DNA of 64,000 nt from Hippasteria phrygiana. Taxonomy: Eukaryota > Echinodermata > Asteroidea > Valvatida > Goniasteridae. Where the stretch lies: NCBI GenBank assembly GCA_037893225.1, contig JAZGUH010000484.1, positions 930,001 to 994,000 on the forward strand, given 5' to 3'. This document shows positions 52,996-64,000 of the stretch, piece by piece. The position numbers and the translations under genes are program-made. The notes beneath the pieces were generated by a model, which searched no databases, was not told where the DNA came from, and saw only the letters and a list, made by a program, of their open reading frames with translations. Numbering within the stretch: position 1 is the stretch's first letter; every line of letters begins with the position of its first letter.

Positions 52996-55900
52996 ATGAC
53001 TGTCGCACAAATAAAGTGAGTAAAATTTACGCCAATTAATTTCACTGAAACGTTTTTCTTTTGCTTTGAGAACAATTTTCCTGTGCTAAAACGACAGACG
53101 AACATCAAAGTACGAACACCAGCTTTGATTGCTTCAAGACCCTTAACTGCATGCACGTGCGTTTCATTACCGATAGGCCTACTCAAACTCTAGCAGTGAA
53201 TTCCATTTCAAATGTCTCCATTAAGATTTTCTGCGAATTCACAGGCGTAATGATATTATTTTGCAGAAGCTGACTAAAATTTAATACTCTTTGCATTCTC
53301 AGTAAAAATCGGTCGCCATCCCTTTTTGATCATTAAAAAGTAAACACGCAAGGGTACAATAACGTTATGCAATATGCATGCATTATGAAATAACGGAAAT
53401 TCACCGTTTCATTTTTGGAGGAAATTCGAAGCTATTCATCTAATCATCTAATTAATTCTAGTTTATTCCATTGCATATAAGCCTGTTTAGCAAAATCTCG
53501 GCACAGAACAAGCAGACCAGCTAGACAGATAGTATTCGACATAAATGACAAATAATCCTTGCTCATGATGTTTTTAATTTGAATTGACAGTCGCAAGATT
53601 CGGACTCTGAACAAGGACATCAGCAACATCCGCACTCGTCAGATCCAGACGCAGCTCAAGCTGTCGGAATATCAGGAGGTAAGATGAATTGAAGAAGCAG
53701 AGAAGATACCGACGATACCATGGGAAAAGCTCCGAATAAACTATCCGATAGAACATCCCTCCAACCACTCCCATCCCCCAACCCCAACCCATCTTTTTCT
53801 ACAAAAGAGTCCATCAGGAATGATTAACACATTGTTTATTCTCACCTATTGCTCATTGGAGCGGGTAATTTTCATTACACGATATGGCATCAAGCTCTGA
53901 AGAATTGTACAAGCGATAGCGCACGCCCCCACCCATAAAAATCGTCGCCCCCAGAGAAAATTATTAAGACAAATACTGGGTTAATAGAAATGCCCCCCCC
54001 CCCCCCCCCCCCGTAACATCCACCCTGCCATGGCTACGCCGCTGGATAGAGAAGATGAAACTGCATCTACAGTTTACCATAGAATGGCGACAATGCATTG
54101 CTGGATCACATCTTGGCTCTGTTATAGGAGCCAAGATTCTTGTAAGTTTACAGTCGAGATTTTGGGATAGGCCCCTAATACTTGAAGTAAGAGTTAAGTA
54201 GTTCTTACAGAACAACCAGTTAAAAATTAAACGTTTCTGTCAGACTTGCTCCCATCTCCTCAGGAAATACTGACAGACTTGAAAGCAATAATTTTGTTTA
54301 TGAATGACACTCCCCGGTGATTTCATTTCTTTTCCCAGGCGTACAAAGCGTGGCCATGGCAACCCCGTTGGAAAAGCATGCGTCCTGTTGCTAGGAAAAC
54401 TGTTCCCGCCAGCCGCCCAAAGCTGAAGACTACCAACCAACGCACATTTGTACAGCACGAGGTAAATATACTACGTCATCAAATGATGGGCATTGATGTG
54501 AAAGAAAATGAGGCTTCGCATTAGAGATTGTCTTGTAAACACGGTTCAGGTAATGCGTGGATTTATTTCTTTTTAATTTATTCATTTCGGTATACATGTA
54601 CATGTACATACATTAAAACATTGAAATTAAAATTATGTTTATATAAGTTACAAACTTAATTATTCCGAAGAAATATTCTGATCAAGGCAGAAACTATAAT
54701 TTCGTATTCCCGATCAAAATAGACAGTCTCAAGATCTTCAAAATATCCGGCTATGATAAAATGTCTCCGTCCCCTTTCGTAACTTAAAAATAGACGACAC
54801 GACCCAAAACGGCCTGCAATAAAAATGGCTACCGTACTCCTACTACCAAAATGGTGATGGGCTCGACCTACGACTCGGATTTAACCAAGAAAACAGCCAG
54901 CCGGCCTGCCGCGTGCAAGCCCCAAGAGACGGCAGTGTCTGACCCTGGACCATTCGCCAGCAGAACGGTGTACGAGGAGACTTATACGGCATGGACTTCG
55001 GAGCAACTAGAAGCACGCAAGGTTAATGTTAAAGTCACGGAGGATAACCTGAGGACCGGCAACCCAGGCAAGAAATTTCTGGTCACTACAACTGTCAAGG
55101 TAAGGGCTTTATTTTATTATTAAAAATATTTTAAAGTTGGCGATAAAGATAAAACATGTTGAATATACTTAAACCGAGTTGTACACTAAAGGTAAATACC
55201 GAACCGAACCGAACCGAACCGAACCGAACCGAACCGAACCGAACCGAACCGAACCGAACCGAACCGAACCGAACCGAACCGAACCGAACCGAACCGAACG
55301 GACAACACCAACACCACCCCAACCCCCAAAAAGGAAAAATAAACACACCCGAAAAACGGTTGCCAAAGCTCCAAAGTGCATATCCACAGGCTGTCCAGTT
55401 AAAGATTAGAGGTCGAACCCCACCCCACCCCACTCATTGCCCAGTTTTAGTGCTTTTTCCATTTTACACAGTTGCAGGTAACAACAGACTTTCCATGAGT
55501 GCGTTTTCGGTGCGTATTGTGTCCTTAGTGTTAGGCCTATGGTAAAACTATAGGCAAAATGTGCAACGAACACAAAACGCCGTAAAACGCATTTATAGAA
55601 AGCCAGCTTTAGGCGTTGAAGCAATACCAGTCCCCCCCCCCCCCCCCCCCCCAGCTTGCCAAATTATTCTGCAAATTAATTTTGTTCATCCCGAATTCGC
55701 CCCAGATATCTACGCCTCTGTCAACTATAAACAAAATTACACCAAATAGGCCTTCGTAAAACAAAAAACATAACTTAACAGCTTGTAATCAGAAGAGTTA
55801 GCTTTTATTTTCTATCATTGATGTCGCTATTTGTCAACATAGATTTACCTCTGCTCAGAACTTTGAATCGTGGACTATTTCTCTGAATAGTCCCTGAAAA

Positions 55901-58306
55901 TTCCTTATAATACAGGAGGACTACAAAGATCATGGCAACGCCTCTCCAGCCAAGTCCACCAAGCCCACTGAGAAACCACTCTTATCCACGGTCCCCTTCC
56001 CTGACGAGACGACACACCGGGCAGACTTTACGCCAAAGACCCCTCCACTTGTAGAAGCCTTCAAACCCACAGAAAACTTTAAATTCAATTCCACTCTCTT
56101 CGATGATCCGACCATCTTCCGCGGCGACTTTCCCGAGCACAAAGGCGTAAAGAAGGAGCAGAGTTACAAACCGAAGAACGTCTACGCGCCCAGTGGTGAG
56201 TCAGACGATGGTGTGACCAAATTCTTGGTGAAACCTCTCAAATATTGACAGATATTTTTATTTCCTGCTCCTCTTCATCACTGACTTTAACAGTATGACA
56301 ACTTTAGGCCGCACAAAGTGTTGCTCAGTAAAACTATAGCAGAAGTTCAAAAGTTATAATTCTTGGAAGAGAATATTTAAGTGTTTTCCACTAAACAGTG
56401 TAGTAAAAAATCGACTAGCTTTAAAGATATCTTGCAAAGTTAAAAGGTTGTTTTTGTTGTATAAACTGAATCAGCCAATCACAATAGATGACCCAAGTAA
56501 GGCGGGGGGGGGGGGGGGGGGGGCGTCCACAAGAAGGCTGGGTAGAGATTCTGAGTCCAGAAGCCTCTAATTTTTTTGAAACTGAATTACAAATCATCGA
56601 ATTACAAATCATCGTATTACGAATCATCTTAGGCTATAGCCTGGGTCTTGTCACGCCCACAGCCTCCGAGTTTGATGACAGCACCACCCAGCGTATGGCC
56701 TTCCAAGCATGGCCAATACCCAAACGAGAACACCTTCCCTGGGCTGATCGGCCAGGCTACAATCCAAACCGTGCCAAACTACAGCTAGTAACCACGTATC
56801 AGGTTAGTCGCTATATATATATATATTTTTTTTTTAGTTCTTAAATCCATTTTTGGGTAAAAACAAAATTGCAAAAGGACTCGCAAAGCTTCCCGGTTGA
56901 TAGAATTGCCGATTGATATGATGGTGAATTGATTTGTTTTCGGCAAATTGTAGGAAGTTGCTTAGCTTTCAACCAATTGGCCTGTACGACGGAACTTTGA
57001 CGACATAATCTGATTCAGATTACAATGCAACCTTTAATCAATGTTATTGTGTTGGGTAATTAATTAAACAAGACCGATTCATCAATCAACTAATCAATTA
57101 TTATTATTTTTCAGATCATTATAATTTTCTATTAATGACATTTTCCTTCATTCAGGTTGGCGGATGTACACAAATTTACACCCATTTCTTACCTGATATG
57201 ATCAGGCTATACTCAGTTAATCCAGTAAACATTGGAAATCGGACGACCGTCTTTAATTTCTCCCGCTTTTTTTCTCGCCAAAATTCAGAGTGATTTTAAG
57301 GATCCGAGTTACATCCTCCCCCATGCACTGGAGAAGTGCCGAGCCACGCCCTGTAAGTACGAGAACAACTTGGGTGCAGGCAAGTCAGGGCCGTTTGATG
57401 ACCGGACAGAGTACCAATCAACCTTCATCGCTTGGGAGGGGGTCAGACGACCCGCTTCGTACAAGGTACATGTATATAAATCTCTTCCTTAGTCTGGCAG
57501 AATAACTGATAGAAATGTCTACAAAAAATTCGTTTAGACATGGGCCAGAAACATCCGATGCCTTTATTTTGCCCGGACTCCTTTTATTTGAGAACTCGTT
57601 CAGAACATGAAAAAATCCCACCGTCAAGTTGGAATCTGTGAATTGGACACATAATTAATATAAATATATGACAATTTGGGGCTACATTTCCAAACGAAAA
57701 TAAGCGAGTCAACGGGTTCTTTTTATAGAGGAAATGTTATACAGTAGAAATAATTTCGTTTCTTGTGCAGGTTAGTACCGGGAGGTGCGGGGGAGGGAGG
57801 GGGGGGGGGGGGGGGGGGGGAGGGGGTGCGAACCGATCCCCGAAATTGTTCGAAAAGGCCAGGAAATGATTGAAATAAGCAAATGTCTTCATTTGTCTCA
57901 TCTCAAGTTCCGTTAAATACAAGATTGTAGTTATCTCTTAAGCATAAACGCCGAAAATTGTATAGCCTAATTGATATAAAAGAAAACAAAATTCTTAACT
58001 TATTAACAGATAATTGAGAAGTACCAATATCCCAAGACCCCGTTCAGCGGTGAATCAATCTTCACCAGTCATTTCAAGGGAGTACATGCCCCGCCAGCCA
58101 CGTCTTGCCGGCCGGCCCGCCGTGCCTCCTCGGCAGCCGGTATGAGCACCTTCGACACGGCTACCGGCCCAGGCCGCGATCGACCCATGAGCTGCCCGGC
58201 TCCGCACGGTGGGGAGAGTTATGAAGGGGATGAGAAGGGGGAGTTGGAAGGACCGGGCGGGAGGGGGAAGTGGCTGTGGATGGTGGGACCGAGGGTGCCA
58301 ACTTAA
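52996..58306 (+). CDS. Mn-module microtubule-associated protein, MAP6/SAXO (FAM154)/MDM1-like, eight exons
   Basis: Exons: 52996-53015, 53591-53678, 54339-54461, 54794-55099, 55916-56195, 56663-56802, 57289-57465, 58010-58306 (TAA 58304-58306). All introns are GT/AG and phases agree: 1,431 nt, 476 residues. The protein is basic and built from about ten short aromatic modules of the type [ST]-x-Y-x-x-x-[FY]-x-x-W, e.g. SEYQEAYKAW (33), STYDSDL (101), TVYEETYTAW (135), TTHRADF (~210), STTQRMAFQAW (279), TTYQSDF (316), RTEYQSTFIAW (359), SIFTSHF (394). Such Mn modules bind and stabilise microtubules in MAP6, SAXO and MDM1 proteins, so a ciliary or axonemal role is likely (inference). The Cys-rich SAXO N-terminus is absent. 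The 5' limit of exon 4 (acceptor TAG at 54791-54793) is the least certain boundary. The last ~70 residues are Gly/Pro/Ser-rich and low complexity. Confidence 0.83.
53988..54050. repeat. Poly-C tract with repeat tail
   Basis: About 20 C followed by GTAACATCCACCCTGCCATG, in intron 2 of the Mn-module gene. Comparable C tracts lie at 55634-55652 and, as G, at 56503-56523 and 57800-57820. Confidence 0.7.
55199..55299. repeat. (CGAAC)n pentanucleotide microsatellite
   Basis: About 20 perfect copies of GAACC in intron 4 of the Mn-module gene, 100 bp after the exon 4 donor. It gives TEPNR-type translations on both strands. Confidence 0.97.
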
Positions 58307-58377
58307 TAGAGGAATAACTGCTTTTGTATGCTGGGGGTGGAACAATTCAGATAACTTCTTTGTATAAAGTCTGACTA

Positions 58378-58383
58378 AATAAA
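58378..58383 (+). terminator. Candidate polyadenylation signal of the SAXO-like gene
   Basis: AATAAA lies 72 bp after the stop codon of the plus-strand Mn-module gene. Spacing is normal for a short 3' UTR; it is supported by position only. Confidence 0.55.
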
Positions 58384-59809
58384 CTGAGAAGTCTTATGTA
58401 TGTGTACTCGATTGCAAAATGTCAACAAAGAAACCCGACACAAAGGGTTTCACCTATTTTATAAAAAAAAGAGAAAAATGTCTAAAAAATATCAATACTT
58501 TCTTCATGATGTAGCGCATTCGAAGAGGACTGGAAAGGAAAACTGAATAAAAAAAATAAAAAAAATAAAAAAAATAGTGCAATTAAAATTCAAAAGAAAA
58601 ATGGAAGGACCTATGACAGAGCATCGACTGAGAAATCACAGGGCAACAATTCTAATACCTGCTGTACGTATTTGACCTTTCAAATTTATGAATTTCTTGC
58701 TGTATCATATTCATGTACTGTAAAAAAAAAAAATCATAAAGATACACGCCATCCATTTTTTACTTTTAAAACTAAATTATGACACTTGTGAAATAAAAAG
58801 TCAACAAAAACAAACAGAATTTGTTCAAATTTGTTTTATTAATTAAAACGTCCCATGTGCATTGCAATCAAAATTAGTTTACAAATAAACAAGAACCTCA
58901 TCTTTAAGCCCACTTCAGCTCTGCATGCCTTCACCTTTGCGTATAAGGTTTTCTTTAAAAAAAAAGGCCACAAATCCTAATTAAAGACAGTAAGACACTA
59001 CTTCATTACAACATTACCTTTCGAATCTCTGGCAGCCCACATAGAAAAAGCACGACATAAATGTTAATGATAGTAAACTGACCTGTTTCCATTCACAAGA
59101 ATTAGCCAATCATAGCATCTGTTGAATATCACATGACATTCTAAATAATACACGAACAAAAACTTCCAAACAAAAGTGTCGAATGCACATCAAACGCAAA
59201 TGTGATTCAACTACAAGCTTAATGTGCTTCGTACATTCATGAGAAAAGTTATCTCAGACAAATGCAAGCCAACTCCAGTGCAGTAAACTTTACGAGTGCT
59301 TGTGTATGCGGTGCACTGCTATATTGCGCGTGCTGCAAAATTGTCCAAGAACTCGTAAACGGCAACTGGTTAAAATCCGTCAGTAAAATACAGATAAAAA
59401 TAAAACAAAAGCAACAAACCAAATTCAGCAGTTCAACATCAGAAAATCAATGATATATGCAAATTAAAACAAAAAGATGTCAGCCAACTCAACAACTGAC
59501 CTCTCGCGGTCGAGTCGTGTGAAAGCAGCTTGTAACATATTGTCCACACCCGTAAGTGTAACTCAACCCAGAATTTGTAAAATCTGAGAAAAACCAAAAT
59601 TACCATGCAGAGTTCCATATTGTTGTCTACTGGGCGAGGTTAACTAGTAGTAAATGGTAATAGGTCAATTGGAACTGAAAAAAATCACAGTACGACGATT
59701 TGGTTAATTACAGTCTAACAAATCCCTGTCTTGTACAGACATTTCTACTCCATTAGAATTAAAACCTTCAAAATACAAGCCTTTGGCATTTCAGGGTTTG
59801 TCATGGCTT
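58384..59809. other. Convergent 3' region between the Mn-module gene and TCERG1
   Basis: AT-rich sequence probably containing the TCERG1 3' UTR (about 58830-59809). No other gene or repeat recognised; A runs at 58548-58576. Confidence 0.5.
58835..58840 (-). terminator. Candidate polyadenylation signal of TCERG1
   Basis: TTTATT on the plus strand (AATAAA on the minus) lies 970 bp beyond the TCERG1 stop. No better signal was noticed, implying a 3' UTR of about 1 kb that stops short of the convergent SAXO-like gene. Confidence 0.45.
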
Positions 59810-62800
59810 TCATTTGGGTATGAGTCGTCGGGATGGCTCGGAAGCTGTAGGGGGCGGGGGCATCCCCTTCTTATGTAACTCCCGGATGTAAGTCATAATC
59901 ATCTCCAGTCGCTCCTCCGGTACACAGTCCAGAACCAGGTAACGTTTGTCCTTCTCCAAGACCTTCTCAATATCTCGAAGATGCTGGTCCGAGTCCTGGA
60001 TAAGCTTCTTGGACCTGGGAGGAGGAAAACATGAGAGGCAATATTTATCATGAGCTATGAGCAGGCAGGGCTAGGTTATCCAATGGTAAAGTCGGCACTG
60101 TGCCAATTAAAAGGGCCAATGGAAAAATGAGGTCTACTTAACTTCTAGAATACGGATTGGGTTTCAGTCTCAACCTGGTTGTGTGGGTCTTCCACAAAAA
60201 TAATCCTGGCGTGAACTGGTTAAAGGTGGTAGGGCTGGCAATCTAAAATCTGACCAACCCCATCACCTCTGTTGTAGGGAGTGGCCTTTAGCCTTGTATT
60301 GGGTGACTTCCATACAAAAAATCTTTTTAATTTAAAACCTGGATTAATTATTACATACATTTGAGAATGTTTATCTGAAAAGTTCGGCTTGGTTGGCGTC
60401 GTGAAGAGTGCTCAATTGCTGATATTGTAAAGTGTATAAGTCTGTGGAGGAATCTTCAAATAACACTGGTCTTCCTCAGCTCTCAGGTTTTGAATTGAGA
60501 GAAGAAAAGTAAAGGTTTTTAGTTTTAATAGCCAAAGGAAAACGCCAGAAAATAATAAATAACCTACAAAAAATGTGAATGTGAGAAGCAGAAAGTCGGG
60601 AAATCACACAACTGAGAAAGGTAAAAAGGAAAAACAAATATCAAAGTTTTAAAAGTACAAAGTGGAAGCCAGACAAAAGACAGTAAAAAAGGCCTCACAC
60701 ATACACAAATAGAAATGGACAAACAGACTTACTTGTACGTTATAATCCTCGTTTCTGTCAACAGTGTCCTGAAATCCATTTTTGCTTGCAAGTACTTCTC
60801 TTTGATGTATTCTGTGAACTCGCGCTCCCTCTTCTGTGGGTGGGAGCCAAAAAGATTGTTGGATCGTCGTCATATTATTAAAAGCAGTTTTATGTTCCAT
60901 GGGGCGTCGCGATTAAGAAAATTGTGACTTGGTTATTCAATGAAATCTACCTTACCCTGTCACTGGACGAGAATTTGGTGTACCGAGGGTCATCCTTGAT
61001 AAGGCGTCGGACTTCCTTCCAAGTTGATGTCAGTGTTACCTGCAGAAACGGGTATTACGTTAAACTCCAGATTAAGATCTTTGTTGCAGCAGTAAAGGTT
61101 AATGTATTACATTTGAAAAAAGGAATAGTATGGCTTTACATTCCACATAGAGGAATAAAATAAAATGGTTAGGTAATTGTTAAAATAAAATAAAAATATA
61201 AAAAAAAGTTCAAATGAATAGAGCAGGCATGCATGTAGCTTTACACACTATCAACAGAGCCACAATTTATCTACAAGTTAACGTAACTCACAAAGACAAA
61301 ATTTGTATATGCAGTATTTGGCCAAAATCATGAAAGACTGTTTAGCTCTGAGCAGGCAAAATACAAACAGAGGATCATTTACAATGCCCTGCCTCATTTT
61401 CCAAACCAATTTGGGTTAAGATCAGAACACGTACCCCCGAAGTCTCGTTCAAGAGTTCGTTGAACTTCTCCTTCTTCCTGTACACGAGGGATGAGGTGTG
61501 GTTAGTGAAGAGACGTTCCCTCTCCTCTTTATCAAGGAGGGAGGCCAACTCCCACCTGTGGTCTCGTTTTAGCTGCTTCCTGGCATCACGCCAATTGCTC
61601 TCCGAATCACGCACCTGATTTAAGAACAAACAAAAGTTCATGTGCAAATGATTCCTACTTCTTTTTTATAGAAGTCGCACAAATACAAGGCTAAAAGCCA
61701 CACTCTGTAAAGGGCTACAACAGAGGTGGTGGGTCAGCCCTACAACCCTTACGGTTTTCCTGGGTCCAGATCTAAATGGAGGATAAATCCTCAATAGATA
61801 CCAAAGAAATTATCCCAAATTTACACTTATTGTTAAAATTAAGTTACAAACACATCAAATCTACTAGGTTCTTGAAAATTGGCTCCAGGGTGCTTACAGA
61901 GGAATTGTGATCCTTCAAAATCGATGAGGTTTTGGAGAATTTTCAGGATTGAGTACTTGGAAGAGCTTGGCCACTGTCTTGACATTATAGGCTCGATGTA
62001 TAGGCTTGAAAGTTCAGGGGAAAAAAATGCGGAGCTGCTAAGCCGATAGAAAAATTGATTCACTGCGCAAGGATTAGTTGGGAACCAGTCCAAAGTAATA
62101 CACTTCATATGGCATTTTGGTTGGTAACCTACTTTTGCTAAGCAATATATTTTGTTTGGCGCTTAGCAAAATTGAGTGCTTCGCAGTTACATGAACTTGG
62201 CCAATTGTGAAGGGCACCTAGGCCAAGGGTAGGCCAAGGGTAGGCCAGGGTAGGCCAGGGTAGACCAGGGAAGGCCAGGGTAGGTTAGGGCAGGCCAAGG
62301 CTAGGCCAGTGAAGACCAAGCTACTATTACTAACCAGATCGGTGAGCAACGCCTTGAAGTGCTGCATGGCTTCCTCCTTCTTAAACTGCCCCCTCTCCCT
62401 CTCCAATTCCTTCTGCTGCTCACTCCGAGTCCTCTGGACTTCCTTCTCTCGCTCCCTAAGGCTCGTCTCCACACGCTTCTGCTTCTCAGCATCTTCGTTC
62501 TTCACCTGAAATTTAATATTTTGATAGACAGAATTTTGAAGTGAAGGTCCCAGGCATGGTTCTAAACTGAACATTTCTGGATGACTTTTAAACACTGTTT
62601 TTGTACAGAGGAAAATACAATTGTTTTAGGCCCGATTTCCCCAAATTGTTGTTAAGGCATAGAAAATGTTGGCTATTTCAACATGAATTGTGTACTTGTG
62701 ACTGGTGGATATTTCTTACCACTGGAGCCATGGCTTGTATACATGCAGAACTGTACTAGATGAAGTATATCCTTAAACCTTGGCTGCTCTGAAAAACCAA

Positions 62801-62980
62801 AGCACAGCCTACCTCAGATTTCCTGTTGATGTACTCCTTAAAAAGTTCCTCTCGCTGTGAGCTATGGTGAACTGCCTTGTAGCGAGCGTCATGGTGGATA
62901 CTGTCCTTGACCTTTGACCAGCGAGATTTCTGGTCCAAGTTCTTCAGTTCATCCAACAGCGCAAAGAAATCCACTTTCAG
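59810..62980 (-). CDS. TCERG1: TCERG1 (CA150) 3' half: FF domains 3-6 and C-terminus, six exons, 5' end beyond window
   Basis: Nuclear transcription-elongation and splicing factor whose FF domains bind the phosphorylated RNA polymerase II tail and splicing factors (family knowledge). Exons: 62813-62980, 62335-62505, 61435-61614, 60956-61039, 60733-60833, 59810-60014, stop at 59810-59812; phases are consistent (909 nt, 302 codons plus stop). FF3 is DFFALLDELKNLDQKSRWSK to LFKEYI. A charged coiled linker follows (VETSLREREKEVQRTRSEQQ). FF4 spans MQHFKALLTDL to LFTNH, FF5 KFNELLNETSG to EFTEYI, and FF6 DFRTLLTET to LVLDCVPEERLEMIMTYI. The end, KKGMPPPPTASEPSRR, closely matches the vertebrate C-terminus. 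WW and FF1-2 exons must lie to the right. It converges on the SAXO-like gene. Confidence 0.96.
60190..60330 (-). repeat. Dispersed repeat family R, reverse copy 5
   Basis: GGTGGTAGGGCTGGCAATCT through GGCCTTTAGCCTTGTATTGG is the inverse of the family start. It lies in the last TCERG1 intron. Confidence 0.55.
61681..61818 (+). repeat. Dispersed repeat family R, copy 6
   Basis: TACAAGGCTAAAAGCCACAC to GATACCAAAGAAATTATCCC, a near complete copy in a TCERG1 intron. Confidence 0.6.
62219..62306. repeat. GGGTAGGCCA tandem repeat by a TCERG1 donor
   Basis: About eight units of AGGCCAGGGT/AGGCCAAGGGT. The array ends about 25 bp from the donor of the exon at 62335-62505 (minus strand). Confidence 0.8.
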
Positions 62981-63382
62981 CTGCACGATGGGAGAGATTG
63001 AGAAGGGGTGGGAAAGGGGGAAGGGGACATTGGAAGATTAGTCATTGCAAATGTGAAAGTTATCATAATGTTACACATGCAAGAAGTGGATTACACAGTG
63101 AAGTGTTTCAACATGACGGCCATATTGGTTGGGTTCCCCGAGTCCAATGCCAATATCACCATGAAGTATTTCCATGCAATATGGGAAGCAGACTCTTTTA
63201 CACATGGGCCTTTATATACAGATGCTCAGTCATCATGAAAAACCAACATGGCCGCCAAGTAATACAACTGTATCAGGGTCTCAAAATAAACTTCACATAG
63301 AAAACAACTTCTCAACTCAATATGTTGGATGAACTGAAAAAGGAGCAGTCATTACAAAAATATGAGGGACGACTCAAAAGCT

Positions 63383-63596
63383 CAGGGATGTAGTCGAGTC
63401 TATCACAAGTCCCTGCAAGTCCATCACAAGCCCTCCAGTCCTAATCCCAATCGCAAGCTATTCAAATGAGCTTTGACAAAAGCATTCCTTTGTCATTGTT
63501 CATTCAGTTACTTGTGACCGGCTTTATGAAAGGACTTCTGACTGGACTTGCAAAAGGACTTGTGAAAGGACTTGCAGGGACTCGACTACAACTCTA
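63383..63596. mobile_element. hAT-like MITE, family A copy 3
   Basis: Same terminus (CAGGGATGTAGTCGAGTC) and body as the copy at 11002. Flanks CAAAAGCT (63375-63382) and AAAAAGCT (63597-63604) form an 8 bp duplication with one mismatch. It lies in the TCERG1 intron at the right edge. Confidence 0.8.
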
Positions 63597-64000
63597 AAAA
63601 AGCTGTTTTATGATTTCAACGTGATGCTTACTTTGAAATACCCTGATACCTCAATAAACAAATATCTGGGTACAACAAAAATATGAAGTCACTAATACTT
63701 TATATTTTTCATCACAGATACTTGATTTTTAACATTCTAATTGAATTTTTGAAATAATTAATCGTAGGGAAATACCAACATTCTTTGCTGATTGAATACC
63801 AATATAACTGTCACAGTATTGGTCAATTTAAGGGTTGCAACACAATTAAACACATCATAATGAAAGTTATAAAATGTCACCCCATCGGTGATTTGTAGGA
63901 ATTTTTTTTAAACTTTAGAACAGCCCACTGTTTTACTAAAATTGAGTTACTTAATTTAATTTCAACACAATGCCCTAGTTATCCATCATCAAGTCACAGG
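63597..64000. other. TCERG1 intron at right edge
   Basis: AT-rich, no exon recognised. Upstream TCERG1 exons must lie beyond the window. Confidence 0.5.

Noticed and set aside
55131..55545. TEPNR / FGSVR repeat proteins
   Set aside because: Six-frame readings of the (CGAAC)n microsatellite in an intron.

Overview
This is a 64 kb window of an animal nuclear genome. It is AT-rich, its genes are split into many short exons with GT/AG introns, and it is full of small DNA transposons, tRNA-derived repeats and minisatellites. The three genes recognised (a DOCK-family RacGEF, TCERG1/CA150 and a MAP6/SAXO-type microtubule protein) are metazoan. The repeats (an inverted-repeat element with tandem 15-16 bp units, short hAT-like and piggyBac-like elements, a Penelope-type GIY-YIG fragment) suggest a marine invertebrate deuterostome. 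An echinoderm such as a sea urchin or sea star is my best guess, but this is inference and cannot be proved from the window.

Layout: (1) about 2.56-45.12 kb, minus strand: a DOCK1/2/5-type gene. I placed 42 coding exons from the start codon at 45122 to the end of the RacGEF (DHR-2) domain and the start of the C-terminal tail. All exon phases agree, giving about 1,686 residues; the proline-rich tail probably lies beyond base 1. (2) about 45.2-52.9 kb: intergenic DNA made largely of repeats, including a foldback (TU-like) element, a 16-bp tandem array and a tandem tRNA-derived cluster. (3) 52996-58306, plus strand: an eight-exon gene for a 476-residue protein with about ten Mn-type modules (MAP6/SAXO/MDM1 style). 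(4) 59810-62980, minus strand: the last six coding exons of TCERG1 (FF domains 3-6 and the C-terminus), running off the right edge.

The SAXO-like gene and TCERG1 converge tail to tail, with candidate polyadenylation signals about 450 bp apart. The DOCK and SAXO-like genes point away from each other. The genes form no operon or shared pathway: DOCK activates Rac at the membrane, TCERG1 couples transcription and splicing in the nucleus, and the Mn protein probably binds microtubules.

The repeats are the richest layer. Several mobile elements are complete enough to read both termini and target-site duplications: three copies of one hAT-like MITE and two of another (all 8 bp), two piggyBac-like MITEs (TTAA), a 6 kb PIF/Harbinger-like element (TTA) that accounts for most of the largest DOCK intron, and a 1,045 bp foldback element with an 8 bp duplication. 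Other notable structures are a ~311 bp-arm perfect inverted repeat carrying a GIY-YIG fragment, a decayed duplicate of a DOCK exon, and minisatellites that repeatedly lie just downstream of 5' splice sites. I saw no CRISPR array, rRNA or convincing functional tRNA.
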